Part shown: positions 61,529-64,000 of the stretch, piece by piece
How the letters are laid out: each line of letters starts with the position of its first letter
Numbering within the stretch: position 1 is the stretch's first letter
Assembly (NCBI RefSeq): GCF_027063845.1
Contig: NZ_JAMOQU010000098.1
Coordinates: forward strand, 1 to 64,000
Length of the DNA stretch: 64,000 nt
Source: Thermococcus sp.
GTDB lineage: Archaea > Methanobacteriota_B > Thermococci > Thermococcales > Thermococcaceae
Direction: 5' to 3'
Made by a program: the position numbers and the translations under genes
Notes under the pieces: model-generated
Databases searched by the model: none
What the model was told of the DNA's origin: nothing
The model's input: only the letters and a program-made list of their open reading frames with translations

Positions 61529-61720
61529 ATGGACTCGCTCGAAGTGCTTGAGCGTAGGATAGAGTATCTGGATAGGCAGATTGCACTTCTCAGAGACTTC
61601 ATTGAGGAAGGGCAGAAAGAGCTCGCTCGACTCACGCGCGTGAAACAGCAGACTATTCACGAAATTGGCCGGCTGAAGAAGGCCCGAAGTGCAAAAACCC
61701 ACAAGGTGATGGCAGTATGA
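61529..61720 (+). CDS. Small coiled-coil protein of the element
   Basis: The 63-residue helical protein (LEVLERRIEYLDRQIALLRD) has heptad-spaced hydrophobics over about 45 residues and a basic tail. ATG 61529 with GAGGTGG is preferred to an upstream ATG at 61508. It is followed by an ATGA overlap. No function is assigned. Confidence 0.6.
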   Translation: MDSLEVLERRIEYLDRQIALLRDFIEEGQKELARLTRVKQQTIHEIGRLKKARSAKTHKVMAV

Positions 61721-61896
61721 AGCCCAAAAGCCTCGCTCAACTGCTTCTTTTCGTGCTAATAGTGGCCTTTTGGTACAAGATATCTTGGCCCCTGATGACA
61801 GATGACAAAGGAGGCTTTAGCGGTCGGCGCTCTTGGCGGGCTGACTCTACATTGGGCGCTGACGAACAAGGGGAACAGGAACATCGTGCTCATTGA
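61717..61896 (+). CDS. Small single-span membrane protein of the element
   Basis: The 59-codon ORF starts in an ATGA overlap. Its first 28 residues form a convincing membrane helix with a short polar end (LLLFVLIVAFWYKISWPL). The remaining half overlaps the next gene in another frame and looks less protein-like, so the real end is uncertain. Confidence 0.4.
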   Translation: MKPKSLAQLLLFVLIVAFWYKISWPLMTDDKGGFSGRRSWRADSTLGADEQGEQEHRAH

Positions 61897-62077
61897 GCCA
61901 TTCACGAGCGGTTGGCGCGTGCTCATTTATGACATGATGTTTGTCAGCTTCATCTACGCGCTCTGGCAGGCGAACGGCACGGCTCTTCTCGACGCGCTTA
62001 AGACCTCGGTGCAGAACCTCGCGCTTCTGCTGGCATTGCTTGGTGGCATTGGCATTGACTACAGCATAGGTGGTTGA
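61802..62077 (+). CDS. Membrane protein of the element
   Basis: The 91-residue protein has three hydrophobic segments (LAVGALGGLTLHWAL; RVLIYDMMFVSFIYALW; LALLLALLGGIGI). ATG 61802 has no clear ribosome-binding site and lies inside the preceding ORF, suggesting coupled translation. Function unknown. Confidence 0.6.
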   Translation: MTKEALAVGALGGLTLHWALTNKGNRNIVLIEPFTSGWRVLIYDMMFVSFIYALWQANGTALLDALKTSVQNLALLLALLGGIGIDYSIGG

Positions 62078-62078
62078 G

Positions 62079-62186
62079 ATGGGCGTTCTCGGACTGATTC
62101 TCGCGTTTGGATTGATGTCAATCGGCATCGTCCTCGTCGGGCTTGGCATTGACACGTGGGCGCTCTCAAGGAGGTGGTCTAAGTGA
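62079..62186 (+). CDS. 35-residue single-span membrane peptide
   Basis: ATG 62079, just after the previous stop and preceded by GGTGGTTGAG, opens a 35-codon ORF that is one long membrane helix (LILAFGLMSIGIVLVGLGI) with a basic end (SRRWSK). Its TGA overlaps the GTG of the next gene, and GGAGGTGG for that gene lies within it. It could be a small viral membrane protein. Confidence 0.55.
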   Translation: MGVLGLILAFGLMSIGIVLVGLGIDTWALSRRWSK

Positions 62187-64000
62187 GGAAACTCGGGGTA
62201 GTGCTCGCTTTATTGGTGCTCGGCTCGCTCTTGACGGTGGGAACGGGCACGGTTAGAGAAGTTGAGGCTTCAACGTCGTATTATATAGTTGTGGACGGTT
62301 ACACGGAGCAGATGATTTTAGACGCTCTGAACGGCATTACCTGGTGGTATTACACGCCACAATACAATGTTACCGGGAATGTTATAACTTTCCCGACGCT
62401 GAAGGATATGCTTAGGTTTTTGGCGTTCCCTGATTTCCGTCCGAGTTCAGCGCCGTTACCGGTAAGTAAGATAAAAACGTCTATTCCTATAAAACAAGTA
62501 GTTCTGGTGACTGAGGACGGGCACGGAACGGGCGACGTTTACGAGAAAGCAACTTTCACGGCTGATAACGTTTACATTTGGGCTAAGGTTTCGTGGGAGG
62601 GCTCGGGAGCTTATCCAATAAAAGCTTGGCTGACTTATGAAGGGACAACTTTGTTGGCGGCTGATAGTGGTTCGGCGGATAAATACGCTTATTATGAGAA
62701 TTACACGATAAACGGGACGATAACACTACATCAAAATGACCCCTACGGTCCATCGGTTGGGCGTTGGAGCGGTGTTAGTATCTTTTTACTTTATGATAGT
62801 TCCAGGGTTCCGGTTGATTTGTCGGAAAGTGGTGTTACTGATGCAGGATATTACAAGGAAATAACGTATCAGTCTGCGGTAGCTTATGTAACTTTCAGTC
62901 TGAAAGATGGCTTAACTGGCCAGCCTTTGAGTGGCGTAACGGTGAAAGAAGGCTCTACGGTTCTCGGCACGATTGACGACGGCGGAAGCTTAGAACTGAC
63001 AAAGGGACAGCATACGCTAACTTTCGAGAAAAGCGGGTACTGGAGCGTTACAAAGACGATTGACGTCCAGAGCGACATGACGGTTTCAGTCGAAATGTAT
63101 CCCGACAGCGCGGCTTTCAAACTCGAGAACTTCCCCGCGAACATCAGTATTCCCGAGAACACGATTTACGAGCTCACGTTCACTCTGAGCCCAATCCAGA
63201 CCAGCGCGACCTACAACACTTACTTGGCCATTTCCGGCCTCTCTGACGTTCTCGAAGTCAGAAAAGACAGCTCTGTCATCTCGCCCGAGAACGGGAAGTA
63301 TTACCTCGGCGATATTTCGGGCCCGACGCAGGTTTCTATCAAGTTCAAGGCTGGCGCGGTTGGCACTCACGGCTTCACCATCACCCTCACGAGCAACGAC
63401 GCGATAATGAGCAAGACCTACACGACGACAAAGCAGGTAACCTACAAGGTCGAGCCTCTCCCCTTCAGCGTCCAGATGCCGAGCGAGTGGCAGGTGGGCA
63501 TGAACGAGCTCCGCATCTCGGAAAGTAGCGGTCAGAGCTATCTAATCACCGCGGTTCTCAAGGATGGCCAGGGTAACGAGGTGTGGAGTGACTCCCACGC
63601 CTTCAGCCCGTATGAGGCGCACACTTTCACCGTCAACGTGCCTTCTGAGGGCCAGTACACGCTTGAGTTGCAGTGGAACGGCCAGACGGCCGTCTATGAC
63701 ATCACCGTGAACCCGGCCATTACCCTCAAGACAAAGACCCTCACAGTCAGTAAGGGCGGCGAAGGAACGATTGTCCTCCACTTCAAGAACCCGAGCTCCA
63801 GCGTGCAGTACTACACTATCAAAGTTTCTGGAGGCTTCCTGCCGAAGGAAATCAACCAGAGCATCAGTGTTGCTCCCTTGACTGAAAAGGACGTTTCAAT
63901 AGCCTTTGCCGTACCTGACAATCTCCAGTATGACGCGTATGAGCTGAATGTTCAGGTTCTCCAGGGCAACGCGACTGTTTTCAGCGACAAAGTAGCCGTC
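62183..64000 (+). CDS. Large secreted surface protein of the element (partial, runs off window)
   Basis: GTG 62183 with GGAGGTGG opens a frame that stays open for 606 codons to the window end. A signal peptide (core VLALLVLGSLLTVG) is followed by a domain with N-glycosylation sites and a Carboxypeptidase-regulatory/PEGA-like repeat at about residues 232-305 (LTGQPLSGVTVKEGSTVLG; GQHTLTFEKSGY), then repeated beta-sandwich domains of the kind that have C-terminal membrane anchors. It is probably a virion spike or cell-surface adhesin. Codon use changes inside the gene: before about 62890 A/T-ending codons are frequent, after it C/G-ending ones dominate. Confidence 0.8.
   Translation, partial: MRKLGVVLALLVLGSLLTVGTGTVREVEASTSYYIVVDGYTEQMILDALNGITWWYYTPQYNVTGNVITFPTLKDMLRFLAFPDFRPSSAPLPVSKIKTSIPIKQVVLVTEDGHGTGDVYEKATFTADNVYIWAKVSWEGSGAYPIKAWLTYEGTTLLAADSGSADKYAYYENYTINGTITLHQNDPYGPSVGRWSGVSIFLLYDSSRVPVDLSESGVTDAGYYKEITYQSAVAYVTFSLKDGLTGQPLSGVTVKEGSTVLGTIDDGGSLELTKGQHTLTFEKSGYWSVTKTIDVQSDMTVSVEMYPDSAAFKLENFPANISIPENTIYELTFTLSPIQTSATYNTYLAISGLSDVLEVRKDSSVISPENGKYYLGDISGPTQVSIKFKAGAVGTHGFTITLTSNDAIMSKTYTTTKQVTYKVEPLPFSVQMPSEWQVGMNELRISESSGQSYLITAVLKDGQGNEVWSDSHAFSPYEAHTFTVNVPSEGQYTLELQWNGQTAVYDITVNPAITLKTKTLTVSKGGEGTIVLHFKNPSSSVQYYTIKVSGGFLPKEINQSISVAPLTEKDVSIAFAVPDNLQYDAYELNVQVLQGNATVFSDKVAV

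Larger units (their letters stand above)
60056..64000 (+). mobile_element. Integrated virus/plasmid of the SSV-type integrase class (left end)
   Basis: The element is bounded on the left by the partial tRNA-Val and runs past the right edge. It encodes, all on the plus strand, the integrase C-terminal part, a chain of small membrane proteins, an RHH regulator, a coiled-coil peptide and a large secreted protein. Gene overlaps (ATGA, GTGA) show a compact viral-type operon. It resembles integrated elements known in Thermococcus (TKV type, pTN3), but no capsid or replication gene is visible to decide between virus and plasmid. Confidence 0.8.

Noticed and set aside
1-64000. CRISPR arrays, rRNA genes or insertion sequences
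   Set aside because: No regularly spaced repeats, rRNA sequence or transposase genes were seen in the window.

Overview
The window is from a hyperthermophilic euryarchaeon of the order Thermococcales, most likely a Thermococcus. Signs are CGP-CTERM surface proteins (a C-terminal tail type known from Thermococcus), purine-rich ribosome-binding sites of the GGAGGTG/GGTGG type, BRE/TATA promoters such as CGAAAGTTTTATATA, tightly overlapping ATGA gene junctions, TmcA, an ASH-Ski2-like helicase, a tRNA G10 methyltransferase and an archaeal AsnRS. No species is claimed.

Layout. 1-1602: end of an unidentified gene, two ferritin-like proteins (one apparently frameshifted) and a GNAT acetyltransferase. 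1684-10181: one histidine operon, hisZ-G-D-B-H-A-F-IE-C, followed by a HAD phosphatase (the likely missing histidinol-phosphatase) and proC; it is preceded by a well-formed 25-codon leader ORF that ends in two His codons. 10223-13103: tRNA G10 methyltransferase, a secreted-protein pseudogene with several frameshifts, and AlaX. 13168-21557 (minus strand): a secreted metallophosphoesterase, a DUF447 protein, a complete Fe/thiamine-type ABC importer and a CGP-CTERM surface protein. 21681-31056: TyrS, an Lrp-type regulator, the helicase, membrane proteins, a biotin ECF transporter (EcfT, EcfA, BioY), a MobA-like protein and a DUF1931 histone-fold protein. 31146-35616: an operon of secreted and polytopic membrane proteins headed by a decayed gene. 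35613-42413: S9 peptidase, TmcA, two tandem NYN-domain proteins and a CGP-CTERM ThiB-like binding protein.

42549-56842 is the most interesting part. It is one uninterrupted ten-gene operon. I read it as a phospho-regulated membrane-remodelling module: three short helical proteins with the organisation of ESCRT-III/CdvB subunits, an AAA ATPase of the Vps4/CdvC type with an MIT-like N-terminus, three membrane-anchored Ser/Thr protein kinases and a PP2C phosphatase. Two of the kinases carry extracellular sensors: one shares its domain with the secreted protein at 20460-21557, the other is a full oligopeptide-binding protein followed by three PEGA repeats. Two further proteins, one with a long coiled coil, complete it. 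This domain logic (extracellular ligand, kinase/phosphatase, ESCRT-III/Vps4-like machine) is inferred from sequence. Thermococcales divide with FtsZ but shed many membrane vesicles, so vesicle or envelope remodelling is a plausible role.

56829-59541: an amidohydrolase and AsnS. From 60056 to the end of the window lies the edge of an integrated virus or plasmid: the 3' half of tRNA-Val(UAC) as attachment site, the C-terminal half of an SSV-type integrase, a ribbon-helix-helix regulator, small membrane proteins and a large secreted protein that runs off the window.
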